Source: Gammaproteobacteria bacterium (GTDB taxonomy: Bacteria > Pseudomonadota > Gammaproteobacteria > Pseudomonadales > PIVM01). Taken from it: DNA of 64,000 bases. This document shows, piece after piece, positions 55,779 through 64,000 of the stretch. The translations under genes were made by a program, and so were the position numbers. Every line of letters starts with the position of its first letter. Position 1 is the first letter of the stretch. Under the pieces are notes generated by a model that saw only the letters and a program-made list of their open reading frames with translations, was not told the DNA's origin and made no database searches. Location: positions 104,514-168,513 of the forward strand of contig PIVM01000001.1 of NCBI GenBank assembly GCA_003353945.1, written 5' to 3'.

Positions 55779-55890
55779 CTCGAACATATACGAGTATTAT
55801 TAAAGGTAATATGCCTACAGGTTATTTACAATGACTTTATATAGGTCCTAATATACCTATTCGAAATAAACTATATGTGAAACTCGTATA
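55779..55890. promoter_or_regulatory. Cluster of palindromes between the aminotransferase and tetR
   Basis: ATAGGT-N8-ACCTAT at 55841-55860 is perfect, and AGGTAATATGCCT at 55804-55816 is a related near-palindrome. ACTCG-N7-CGAGT lies at 55779-55795 and ACTCGTATA at 55882-55890 repeats its right half inverted. The region between the divergent genes is the natural site for the TetR regulator to bind. Confidence 0.55.
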
Positions 55891-55952
55891 CAATCGACTT
55901 TCACTTATGTAAAGGTATTGTCTACAATCACTAAACAGGTGTGGAGGATGCA

Positions 55953-56612
55953 ATGGTTAAAGAAGCAGATAATTCATCAGCAAGGCGAAATTCTGGTATG
56001 TATGCCAGGGGCGTTGCGAGGAGGGAGAAACTAATGGATGCGGCGGCTGAGCTGTTATGTGAATACCCGTTCGACGAATTATCACTGAAGATTATTGCTA
56101 GAAGGGCGGACATTCCGGTTGGTTCTGCGTATCACTTTTATACTAATGCAGCGGAGGTTTTTAGTGCGCTCGCTCAGCGATTTGGAAAAGAATTGGGGGA
56201 GCGTATTGGTGCCCTGTATAGCGGAAGTAGTACCGATTCGTGGCAGACACTATTTGAAGAAGCTGTCAACAGAGCAGTAGCACTATATAGAGCGAACCCT
56301 GCATACTGTGATCTTATCATTGGCTCAAAAACTCCGCCTGAAATTAAACTGGCTGATCGTGTTAATGATGAGCGTATAGGTGAATTGTTTGAAGAGATCA
56401 TTTCCCGGCATTTTGTCTTTCAGCCTTTTCCTAAACACAAAGAAGTTTTTTTTCATGCAACGGAAATTGTCGATCTTCTGCTGAGTTTGTCCATGATCAA
56501 ATACGGAGTGATTAGGGATGACATGGTTGCAGAAGCTAAAAAAGCGGGAATTGCCTATTTAAGAGAGTATTTGCCCCGTGAATTGATCGCAAAGCAGGCA
56601 GGGAATAAATAG
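55953..56612 (+). CDS. TetR-family transcriptional regulator
   Basis: A 219-residue regulator. The N-terminal helix-turn-helix (about 20-75) is clear (REKLMDAAAELLCEYPFDELSL, VGSAYHFYTN), and the C-terminal ligand-binding domain is a helical bundle. GGAGG lies five bases before the ATG at 55953; a GTG at 55941 is an in-frame alternative. It diverges from the aminotransferase gene and is likely to repress that operon, perhaps through the palindromes between them. Confidence 0.9.
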   Translation: MVKEADNSSARRNSGMYARGVARREKLMDAAAELLCEYPFDELSLKIIARRADIPVGSAYHFYTNAAEVFSALAQRFGKELGERIGALYSGSSTDSWQTLFEEAVNRAVALYRANPAYCDLIIGSKTPPEIKLADRVNDERIGELFEEIISRHFVFQPFPKHKEVFFHATEIVDLLLSLSMIKYGVIRDDMVAEAKKAGIAYLREYLPRELIAKQAGNK

Positions 56613-56652
56613 CTTGTGATAGGCGAGATTTGAGTAACAAGGTAGGTGGTAT

Positions 56653-57015
56653 ATGAATGATTTAAACGTATTAAAAAATCGTTACAGTGGAAAATCAAAT
56701 CCTATGGGAAAAATAATATTGTTAGCGTTTGTTTTTGTTGTTAATTCAAATCTTGCGCTGGCAGCAAAACCGGTAAAAATTACGCCGGGCCCAAAAATGG
56801 TTGATGAAAATTCAGGAGAGTCTTTTCGCCAATACATAGTTGAATGTAGTAATGGGACTAGAGTGCCTATTGAGTCTTGGGTAGCAAGAAAACAGTGGTG
56901 CTTGGAAAACGGTATAAGTCTGGAACTATGTTGGAAGAAGCAGATAAAGGCTGCCAAGAAGGCTTGTAAGGGCGGAAAACCAAAGATTTTACCCAATGAT
57001 CCGCCGAGGGAGTAG
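56653..57015 (+). CDS. Small secreted cysteine-containing protein
   Basis: A 120-residue protein with a hydrophobic stretch (IILLAFVFVVNSNLALA, about 21-37) typical of a signal peptide after a 17-residue N-terminal lead. Four cysteines (about 70, 87, 97, 109) could form two disulfides in the periplasm. An alternative ATG at 56704 gives a more standard signal peptide. No family is recognised. It lies 40 bases after tetR on the same strand, before the TonB receptor. Confidence 0.6.
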   Translation: MNDLNVLKNRYSGKSNPMGKIILLAFVFVVNSNLALAAKPVKITPGPKMVDENSGESFRQYIVECSNGTRVPIESWVARKQWCLENGISLELCWKKQIKAAKKACKGGKPKILPNDPPRE

Positions 57016-57440
57016 TGGCTTTTATGGTTTTCAGCATTGCCTGATTGTCATATTAGCGGTGCTGACTAAGTGTAAGACCTTCAATACAAATAATTATTTT
57101 TTTAGATTAATTGACCATTAAAATAGTGAAACTGCCGTAGCTCAAAAAATTAACCGAACTCAAGGTAAATGTTATGAACTGGATTGGCAGTATGTTTAAA
57201 AAGGAAAGATCCACTTATCCTTTCGCCAAAGATAATTCCAACTACCGTACCTCTCAGAATGAATCGTCTCGGATTGTTGGTGTTTTGTACTCCGATGATG
57301 AGGTGGACAAGCCTCAATTTTGTAATGTGGCTGACCCCTCAAATGACCAGGATAGTGTGTTTGCACTTCTGGGCGCATCCTACAAGCGACATACCACCAC
57401 ATCAACTTTAATTAGGTGTCTATCTTTCTGGGAGAGAAAT

Positions 57441-59852
57441 ATGAAAAGCATTAGTAAGAGAAATGCCATTGCTACAGCATTAACAGGGGTGTTAGTCGCC
57501 CCAGCAGTTTCGCTTGCGGAAGATTTCATTATTGAGGAAGTGTTGGTCACCGTTCAGAAGCAAGCGCAGAGTATGAATGATGTAGGATTGGCAATTTCGG
57601 CGTTTAGTGATCAACAGATAAAGGACCTGCGTATTACTAACGCAGTTGATATTGCCTTACATACTCCAGGATTGGTGATGACTGAAACACAGCCAGCGGG
57701 GATTCCTATCTATACGATTCGTGGTGTAGGTTTTGATGACGTCTCGGTGAGTAGCAGTTCGACGGTTGGAGTCTACGTCGATCAGGTAGCACTACCTTAC
57801 CCGGTGATGACCCGTGGTGTGATATACGATGTAATGCGTGCGGAGGTGTTAAAGGGGCCACAGGGTGATTTGTACGGTCGAAATAATACCGGTGGTGCGA
57901 TCAATTTTGTCAGCAACATACCGACAGAAGACTTCAAAGGGGGAATTACCGTCGATGCAGGTCGCTACGAATACATAAGGGGAGAGGGTTATGTTAGTGG
58001 CTCGCTCTCCGACTCGATGAATGGCCGTGTGGCCTTTATGACTACCCAGCAAGGTGAGGGCTGGCAGCGAAGTATTACGCGTGATGAAAAGCTGGGAGAG
58101 AAGGATGAATTTGCTGGCCGTGTGCTGCTTGGCTGGACGCCCACTGAGGCGCTAGAAGTGATGTTCAACCTTCATACCAATCGCGATAGGTCAGATAACC
58201 CGGCTCCGTTTGCCATCAAGACGCATAACTTTGGTGCGCCGGTAACGGTTATGCCGTCGGTTAGTGAGACCAATGACCCAAGCTTGTATATTGGTTTGAA
58301 TGCGTTACTGACGGATTTTGGGATGGTTCTTCCGTCACCGACGCAGGAGTTTGTGGATGTCACACCGTTCCTGCAGCAAAAACATGACCCCCGACAGTCG
58401 GACTGGAGTTTGAAGCCTCAGCGCGATAACAGTGCCTGGGGAGGTTCAATCACGGTGGACTGGGAAATTGGTGATGAATACTGGCTGACTTCGATTACTG
58501 CGTATGACACTTTTGATAGGAAGGAGTCCTTTGACTACGACGGTACTGCTTTGGAATTGCAGGATGTTGTCAATGATTCGGAGATCGACTCATGGAGCCA
58601 GGAACTTCGATTGACCTATGATAGTGAAGAAGACCTTACATCGATAGCTGGACTCTACCTATCAACTGATACCGTAGCCGAAGAGATCGATGGATATATT
58701 GCTAATACTCTGGGTGGTTCCGGCGGCGCATTTGGTTTTAACCAGTACTACCAAGACTACGAACAGGATACAGATACCATGGGTATTTTTGGGCATGCCG
58801 AATGGCAGTTTGCCGAACAGTATCGCGCGATCTTTGGTTTGCGTTATACCCGTGAAGAACGTGACTGGACTGGTTGCACCTACGACGTCGATGGTGGAAT
58901 TACATGGCTTTATAACAACATTTTTGGTTATACCAAACCCGGTGGCATACCCTTTGCGCAGGGGGAGTGTTTGACTATAGATGGTACAGAGATGAGTGAT
59001 ACAGATTTTGTTGTGGACAACCCCGGACCTTTTACCGATACATTGAGTACCGATAATGTCTCCGGGAAAATTGGCCTTGATTATATGCCCAACGATGAAT
59101 GGCTTGTCTATGCGACTATTGCCACTGGTTTCAAATCCGGTGGATATAATGGCAATCCCGCCAACGATCACTCCCAGTTGGAGCCCTACAAGGAAGAGGA
59201 GGTGCTGGCCTATGAGTTGGGCTTTAAGGCCAGCCTTCTCGGCTATACCATGCAGGTTAATGGAGCGGCCTTTTTCTATGATTACAGCGACAAGCAGGTC
59301 TATGACGCTACCGAGACATTTTTTGGTCCGCTGGTTAATTTAACCAATGTCCCAGAGTCAACCATCAAGGGAGCTGAACTGGAAATGCTGTGGCACCCGG
59401 CTCAAGGTCTGGAGGTCAAACTCGCAACATCCTACCTGGATTCAGAAGTTGATAAATACACCGATTTTTACGGTGAAGACCAAAGTGGAAAGAGCCTACC
59501 CCAAACACCGCAATGGCAGCATAACGGTTTGGTCAGTTACCTGTTTCCGATTAGAGCCGGTCTGCTGATGCGTACAAGTGTTGATTTCAGCTATAGCGAT
59601 ACCTACAAGACGATTATTAGTACCGCAGGCGGTACCACTAACTATGAGGAAATGGAGGCAGATGATTGGTGGTTGGTCAATGCCCGTCTGGGGGTCGAGC
59701 CGAATGAAGGTAGCTGGAAACTTGCAGCCTGGATCAAAAATCTGGAAGACAAGTATTACCAGCCAAGTATGAATTACGGCAACGATATCATTTGGGCAAT
59801 AGCGGGAGAGGGTCGCACCTATGGGATGACAATTGGCTATTATTGGGATTAG
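57441..59852 (+). CDS. TonB-dependent outer membrane receptor
   Basis: An 803-residue receptor. A signal peptide (about 1-25, ending SLA), a plug domain (about 40-160; EVLVTVQKQAQSMNDVG, GPQGDLYGRNNTGGAINF) and a 22-strand barrel to the C-terminal aromatic GMTIGYYWD. It takes up a scarce, large or bound substrate across the outer membrane using TonB energy. The class cannot be told from the sequence. GGGAGAG lies before the ATG at 57441; an in-frame 5' extension to 57174 has no signal and is likely not translated. A paralogous fragment is at 52975-53276. Confidence 0.92.
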   Translation: MKSISKRNAIATALTGVLVAPAVSLAEDFIIEEVLVTVQKQAQSMNDVGLAISAFSDQQIKDLRITNAVDIALHTPGLVMTETQPAGIPIYTIRGVGFDDVSVSSSSTVGVYVDQVALPYPVMTRGVIYDVMRAEVLKGPQGDLYGRNNTGGAINFVSNIPTEDFKGGITVDAGRYEYIRGEGYVSGSLSDSMNGRVAFMTTQQGEGWQRSITRDEKLGEKDEFAGRVLLGWTPTEALEVMFNLHTNRDRSDNPAPFAIKTHNFGAPVTVMPSVSETNDPSLYIGLNALLTDFGMVLPSPTQEFVDVTPFLQQKHDPRQSDWSLKPQRDNSAWGGSITVDWEIGDEYWLTSITAYDTFDRKESFDYDGTALELQDVVNDSEIDSWSQELRLTYDSEEDLTSIAGLYLSTDTVAEEIDGYIANTLGGSGGAFGFNQYYQDYEQDTDTMGIFGHAEWQFAEQYRAIFGLRYTREERDWTGCTYDVDGGITWLYNNIFGYTKPGGIPFAQGECLTIDGTEMSDTDFVVDNPGPFTDTLSTDNVSGKIGLDYMPNDEWLVYATIATGFKSGGYNGNPANDHSQLEPYKEEEVLAYELGFKASLLGYTMQVNGAAFFYDYSDKQVYDATETFFGPLVNLTNVPESTIKGAELEMLWHPAQGLEVKLATSYLDSEVDKYTDFYGEDQSGKSLPQTPQWQHNGLVSYLFPIRAGLLMRTSVDFSYSDTYKTIISTAGGTTNYEEMEADDWWLVNARLGVEPNEGSWKLAAWIKNLEDKYYQPSMNYGNDIIWAIAGEGRTYGMTIGYYWD

Positions 59853-59886
59853 TTTGTACATGAAGTGCTAGGAATAGTTACGCCGC

Positions 59887-59927
59887 TCGAAGTGACAATG
59901 CTACGCATAATTATCATGTCACTTTGA
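59887..59927 (+). terminator. Hairpin after the TonB receptor gene
   Basis: An 11-base arm (59887-59897) pairs with 59917-59927, with one G-U, around a 19-base loop, 35 bases after the stop. No T tract follows, so the call is tentative. Confidence 0.5.
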
Positions 59928-60846
59928 AAACTGACTTCCCTCTTTCAGGATTATCTCGCTGGGTTGATTCACAAAACTAAAAGCATTAACTAAGGATTAA
60001 TCGAATAACGGGTAGTATGTCCTAATACTATAGTTGCCCGCCTGGGAGTTACTCGGGCGGTTGTTGAAGCCCGTAGCTGTAAGTTGGTATGAAAGTAAAC
60101 TCACAAATACTTTAAATCAATTAGTTATACTCGATCAGAAATCTCATAATGCTGGAGTTTCTCTTGAATACAGGTAGCAAACCTTACACGCGAATTATAT
60201 AGGTCATATAAAATGGATGATACTCAATGGTGTCAGTTCAACCTTGAATGCAGCCTGATAATTTTCGGTTTTACATCTCAAATTCAAAGAGAGTCTATGG
60301 AGGCAACTGGCACATAGTTCCAATTCAATTCTTACAAATGCTCTTTGCATTAGACACACAACTGAATGTCAGCAAACGAGAACATAATACACGTGGTGTA
60401 AATTTTGTGTCCGGTCGGTATGAGCGAACTACCGTCGAGCAGTTGCAGATAAAGTGGAACAGCACCAAACCCTAAAGGAGTCATTTACTGCCTCGCATTT
60501 TTACTGAGTCATCTGGCCGGTGTGGGTGATATCCGGCTATTGTTGACCAAGTGGGCCAATCATTAGGCAGTGACCGTTTATCGAGATTTGCGGAAGCACA
60601 GCGACTTTAAATTTGTTTTCAACAAAAAAATACATCCGAAAATTCCCTTCTTAGAGAAAGCGGAAGCTGTGGATTTAATTGTCGTAGGGTTTTTGAGTTT
60701 GTTGGCGTACCATTTTTGCCACATTGATAACATTCGACAAAATAAAAATATGATCGATCCACACAAAAAAGCAGTCACTCAATTCACGTCATTTTACTTT
60801 TATGTTATGACGGTCTCTCGCTGAAGCCATTGACAGAAAGCCCCAA
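59928..60846. other. Non-coding or decayed stretch holding repeat copy 1
   Basis: About 920 bases without a supportable gene. A 75-codon frame at 60248-60475 and an 84-codon frame at 60570-60824 show no recognised motif. Copy 1 of the 77-base repeat lies within. Confidence 0.5.
60580..60656. repeat. 77-base direct repeat, copy 1
   Basis: Starts ATCGAGATTTGCGGAAGCAC and ends CCCTTCTTAGAG. It agrees with 63752-63828 at 75 of 77 positions in the same orientation. The two copies lie about 3.1 kb apart around four genes. Confidence 0.9.
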
Positions 60847-61344
60847 TTAGCCCACTGGTTCACAGAGAAAGACCGGAATGTTTCGATCGGTGCGTGCTTG
60901 ATATCTATCGTAGGGGGGATAAATGCTGATTATATGTGGCCATAGCTCACGCTTTTCATCATCACAGATTTGTCGCGCATGGTATTCTAATTTGCGCCTT
61001 TTTGCAGTGATAGTGACCTCCGGATTAACGCGAACGCTATATACCCATCCGGGGTTTTTATCCATGCCAGCCAGCGAGCCCACTAATATCTCTTTATCTT
61101 CGTAGGGTACGTGGATCAGTGGAATATCAATTTTCTTACAGCTCTTTTTTCCCTTCAACGTTACGATGCAAATGGGATAGGCACCCATTGCCGTGTTCAA
61201 CAATTTCCCACAACTTAATTTGTACACCCAAACATTGATTTTGGTATACATTTTTAAGCCGAACATTAAACTAGCAGCACCTCTTCCCGCTGGCAATTGT
61301 TTTACCTCTTCACGTTTTGCCGTTACGTAACTGTATTCTTTCAC
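60847..61344 (-). CDS. Deazaflavin (F420)-type nitroreductase family protein
   Basis: A 165-residue protein of the DUF385/Ddn family, recognised from the split-barrel pattern, PICIVTLKGKKSCKKIDIPL and GMDKNPGWVYSVRVNPEV. Members in actinobacteria bind deazaflavin F420; others may bind FMN or lipids. F420 use by a gammaproteobacterium would be unusual. The gene sits at the inner edge of the repeat-flanked block, convergent with no plus-strand gene, 78 bases after the MaoC-like gene. Confidence 0.82.
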   Translation of the reverse strand: MKEYSYVTAKREEVKQLPAGRGAASLMFGLKMYTKINVWVYKLSCGKLLNTAMGAYPICIVTLKGKKSCKKIDIPLIHVPYEDKEILVGSLAGMDKNPGWVYSVRVNPEVTITAKRRKLEYHARQICDDEKRELWPHIISIYPPYDRYQARTDRNIPVFLCEPVG

Positions 61345-61422
61345 TAATAGGGACTCTCGTTATTTTCCTAAAATTATTAATCGATAGGTACCATTTGATC
61401 CCACTTAACGACGCAACACTTG

Positions 61423-61869
61423 TTACATTTTAACTTTTATAAGAGCCGATGCTTCAAACTCAAAGACAGTCTCATCATGTTGATTTGTAATTACATTTCG
61501 AAAAGTTACAATTCCCAGATTGGGTTTGCTCTTCGAAAGCCTTTTTTCTAGTACGATTTCAGTACTCTTGAGTTCATCTCCAGGTCGCGCTGGTGTAATC
61601 ATTTTCATATTATTAAATCCCAAGGCGCTAACCGCTGCAGGCTTGATTTCTTCGTCAACATGGTTCCCTAGTGAAACACCTATCGCAAACAATTGAACTG
61701 AAGACGCCACCAGCCCGCCAAAGAATGAGTTTTTGGCTTGCTCTTCGTCAATATGGAAAGGCTGAGGGTCAAATCGATTGCCAATCTCAATGATTTCTTC
61801 CTCGTCAACAATATACCTACCAGCATGCGCGTATTCATCGCCAATAGAATAGAAATCAAAATATCTCAC
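61423..61869 (-). CDS. MaoC-like hotdog-fold hydratase
   Basis: A 148-residue single-hotdog protein with the R-specific hydratase pattern FDPQPFHIDEEQAKNSFFGG, where the Asp and His are the catalytic pair. It should hydrate an enoyl-CoA or act on a similar thioester. It is transcribed with the membrane-protein gene upstream and the nitroreductase gene downstream. Confidence 0.88.
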   Translation of the reverse strand: MRYFDFYSIGDEYAHAGRYIVDEEEIIEIGNRFDPQPFHIDEEQAKNSFFGGLVASSVQLFAIGVSLGNHVDEEIKPAAVSALGFNNMKMITPARPGDELKSTEIVLEKRLSKSKPNLGIVTFRNVITNQHDETVFEFEASALIKVKM

Positions 61870-61939
61870 AATGCTCTCCTAACATAACCGCATAATAACG
61901 AGAAGTCACGTCTTGCTATTATATTTAAACGCTGAGATC

Positions 61940-62689
61940 TTATTGAACAAAAATATCCATGCTTCCCGCCAATAACACCTGTACGGCTGCGTAAGCGCCC
62001 AACACGGAGCACACAAACCAGACCCCGTTCGAACCCACGATATAAATCAAAAAATCTTTGAAACTGATGATCCTATAACGCTTGTTTACCATAAAACTGA
62101 GCCAATAAACTGCGGTTCCGTAGGTCATTTGATGAAAGAGAATCAGCCCGATGATACCCAACACCACCGGTGGAAAAATGGGATAGGTCATTCCTACAAG
62201 GAAGATTGCAGAAGAAACGAGGGTAGTCATTCCATTTCCCGAATCAACGAAATAACCGAATGAACGCTTGTCTGCGTAGGAGTCATCAAATATGGCATAG
62301 ACTGACCACACATTTGCCCAAAACGTAAATGAGACCAAGTCTTTCCGTCGCACATGGCGAGTTAGAAATTCTGACACCAACGCACCTTCGTTTCCCCTAA
62401 AGGTTTTGAGATTTTCATTGTGCTTCTTGTTGATATAGTTTATACGAATGAATAAGCTGAGCTCCCAAAAACAGTTCAACAAATTCAGCACCAGAAAAAA
62501 GGCCAACACAGCATGTAGCCAATTAAATGTTGCATGCACAACGGAGTGAACTACAACGGCCAGAAACGTACCCACTAAAAGGCAGAGAGAAATTAACTGC
62601 CAGACATTGAGTCCGATCTCTTTGTGAAAAAAACCTGCATCGCTAACCTGTTCATTTTGCAGATTGTTATCTTGTGCAACAGCATCCAT
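61940..62689 (-). CDS. Polytopic membrane protein of unknown function
   Basis: A 249-residue protein with about six hydrophobic helices (residues about 30-50, 55-75, 125-145, 150-170, 175-195 and 215-240) and a charged loop at about 85-110. No family is recognised. AGAGGG lies six bases before the ATG at 62689, which is preferred over the ATG at 62713. It is the first gene of a three-gene minus-strand unit with the MaoC-like and nitroreductase-like genes, divergent from marR. Confidence 0.7.
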   Translation of the reverse strand: MDAVAQDNNLQNEQVSDAGFFHKEIGLNVWQLISLCLLVGTFLAVVVHSVVHATFNWLHAVLAFFLVLNLLNCFWELSLFIRINYINKKHNENLKTFRGNEGALVSEFLTRHVRRKDLVSFTFWANVWSVYAIFDDSYADKRSFGYFVDSGNGMTTLVSSAIFLVGMTYPIFPPVVLGIIGLILFHQMTYGTAVYWLSFMVNKRYRIISFKDFLIYIVGSNGVWFVCSVLGAYAAVQVLLAGSMDIFVQ

Positions 62690-62939
62690 AAATAACCCTC
62701 TTCCAAATATCAAGAATTACATTTCACCCCTCCGAAAATGGGTTGAAATAACCAATGTTGTGTATACCAACGAAACTCAGTATTTCACCAACAGCTCAAA
62801 TAAGTATTGCATACCCAAATTGATGGCTATAATATTACCTAATATATTAGCTATAAAGCAAGATATATTTCCCTGAGGCAATTTGCCGGAAAATACGGGG
62901 GAAACTGGGTAAATAACATTGAGGGCAAAACGAACCAGA

Positions 62940-63479
62940 ATGAAGAAGCTCAATAAGGACCAAGATATTCGCAAGGATATGTTTATACCTGAACCCATAT
63001 CAGGTCGATATGATGAGCAAGTCGAAGATGCGTGGGATTTGCGTTTGTCAGATCTGCCATCGAAGGCTATTCCACTGTTAGCCTTGCTTGATGTTGCATC
63101 CACGCTGGTCGGTAACTTTCATCATAAGACGCTTAAGGGGTACGGCCACAACCATACTGAATACGCGATCCTCTGTACTTTATTACTCAATGGTGCCGGT
63201 ATGCGCCCCAGCGTTTTAACCGGGATGCTTGGCAAACCTTCTGCAGGCACAGCACAAACATTGAATAAATTGGAAAAAAAGGGGCTTGTCGTTCGTGAAG
63301 AAAATCCCGATGACGGACGCTCCGTATTAGTGGCGCTGACGAAGGAAGGCGAAGACGTCACTCTACAACTGTGTGAAGCCGAAGCTAGTTCTTCCAGGAG
63401 ATTGACTAAACATCTAAGCAATAAAGAAATTCTCGAATTGCGATTGGCCATGGAAAAAATTATCGACATTTTCAATTAG
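62940..63479 (+). CDS. MarR-family transcriptional regulator
   Basis: A 179-residue regulator: winged helix at about 70-140 (HTEYAILCTLLLNGAGMRPS, TAQTLNKLEKKGLVVREENP, DDGRSVLVALTKEG) with helical ends that form the dimer. Family members respond to phenolic or CoA-thioester ligands. The divergent unit membrane protein, MaoC and nitroreductase is its probable target. A TTG at 62919 is in frame, but the ATG at 62940 is standard. Confidence 0.9.
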   Translation: MKKLNKDQDIRKDMFIPEPISGRYDEQVEDAWDLRLSDLPSKAIPLLALLDVASTLVGNFHHKTLKGYGHNHTEYAILCTLLLNGAGMRPSVLTGMLGKPSAGTAQTLNKLEKKGLVVREENPDDGRSVLVALTKEGEDVTLQLCEAEASSSRRLTKHLSNKEILELRLAMEKIIDIFN

Positions 63480-64000
63480 CGCCCGGCGTACTAATCTGGA
63501 CACACACCATTAGTGTCCATCAATTTATCAGTGAATGTGGCAGTAATACAGGTTAGTGCCACATGGCGGGAGATTCATGTCAGTGTATCCCCCAAGGAGC
63601 GACTAGCCCCTTAATAGGCGACCTCAATCCGGTATCTGAACGTCTGCTACCGAGAACATAGTACATGCAGTGTGATATACACGTCAGGTCGGTTTGAACG
63701 ATTCCTGGGCATTGTTTACAAACCAAGTCAGCTAATAAACAAGGTCAGGAAATCGAGATTTGCGGAAGCACAGCGACTTTAAATTTGTTTTCAACAAAAA
63801 AATACAGCCGAACATTCCCTTCTTAGAGTGAGCAGACATTGAGGGTTTTCTTGTTGCAAGGAATTTCGTTTGTTCGAGGATTGGTATGTGTTACAAAACA
63901 GCCTCTAAAAAACAAAACCTGATCTTACGACACTAAAAAGCAGCCGTTCATGGACGAGCACATTTCTATCCCATTGATCAAATTAAATTCGTTACGACCC
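63480..64000. other. Non-coding end region holding repeat copy 2
   Basis: About 520 bases with no supportable gene, open at the right edge. A short hairpin GGACAC-N9-GTGTCC lies at 63498-63518, 18 bases after the marR stop. Copy 2 of the repeat lies within. Confidence 0.5.
63752..63828. repeat. 77-base direct repeat, copy 2
   Basis: Same orientation as copy 1 at 60580-60656, with two substitutions. The sequences on both sides differ from those of copy 1, so the repeat unit is about 77 bases. Confidence 0.9.

Noticed and set aside
58662-59171. 169-codon minus-strand frame inside the TonB receptor gene
   Set aside because: Shadow of the receptor; no motif or ribosome site.
1-64000. CRISPR array, prophage, intact insertion sequence or origin of replication
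   Set aside because: No regularly spaced repeats, phage genes, transposase with inverted ends or DnaA-box cluster were found by reading both strands.

Overview
The window looks like the chromosome of a free-living, probably marine, gammaproteobacterium related to the Pseudomonadales/Cellvibrionales. I infer this from gene content and gene order, not from a database match. The strongest evidence is the block dsbA, cytochrome c5, engB, polA, znuA, zur, znuC, znuB, whose order resembles the Pseudomonas chromosome. Base composition is moderate, and no prophage, CRISPR array or intact insertion sequence was seen.

Layout: 0-6.8 kb holds a universal stress protein, a cysteine-free glutaredoxin-like protein, an nfeD/SPFH membrane pair, a cytoplasmic molybdopterin oxidoreductase and an OmpA-type protein. 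6.9-12.5 kb holds a lytic transglycosylase, an ABC-2 exporter pair, a YceH protein and a patatin phospholipase. 12.7-16.2 kb holds a lysine-rich helical protein, a CheX-receiver fusion facing a receiver protein with a degenerate GGDEF domain, and tRNA-Arg(TCG). 16.4-23.6 kb holds a DUF1329 protein and an acyl-CoA catabolic cluster (aldolase, acyl-CoA ligase, thiolase, nitroreductase, acyl-CoA dehydrogenase). 24.2-28.8 kb holds an HXXEE membrane protein, a lipoprotein with a MopE-type motif and a metzincin site, and a second molybdopterin oxidoreductase. 29.3-36.0 kb is a four-gene minus-strand run: RND adaptor, RND pump, TIGR03546 and TIGR03545.

36.3-48.0 kb is the conserved core: an active-type GGDEF protein, DsbA, cytochrome c5, EngB, PolA and the zinc-uptake locus with a near-perfect Zur box between znuA and zur-znuCB. 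The polA-engB gap carries, on the polA strand, a sigmaE/AlgU-type promoter (GAACTT-N16-TCTTA) followed about 130 nt later by a strong terminator. This is the place of Spot 42 in enterics and ErsA in Pseudomonas, so I call a candidate ErsA-like sRNA.

48.1-64.0 kb is accessory and partly decaying. It holds a LysR relic, about 1.1 kb without genes, an orphan PhnD-like binding protein, an amidohydrolase lipoprotein, a relic of a TonB receptor, an APH-type kinase next to a class-III aminotransferase-fold enzyme, a TetR regulator, a small secreted protein and an intact TonB receptor homologous to the relic. The kinase/aminotransferase pair resembles the hydroxylysine kinase/phospho-lyase arrangement and may form a small amine-catabolism island. 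The last 3 kb carry a deazaflavin-type nitroreductase, a MaoC-like hydratase, a membrane protein and a MarR regulator between two copies of a 77-bp direct repeat.
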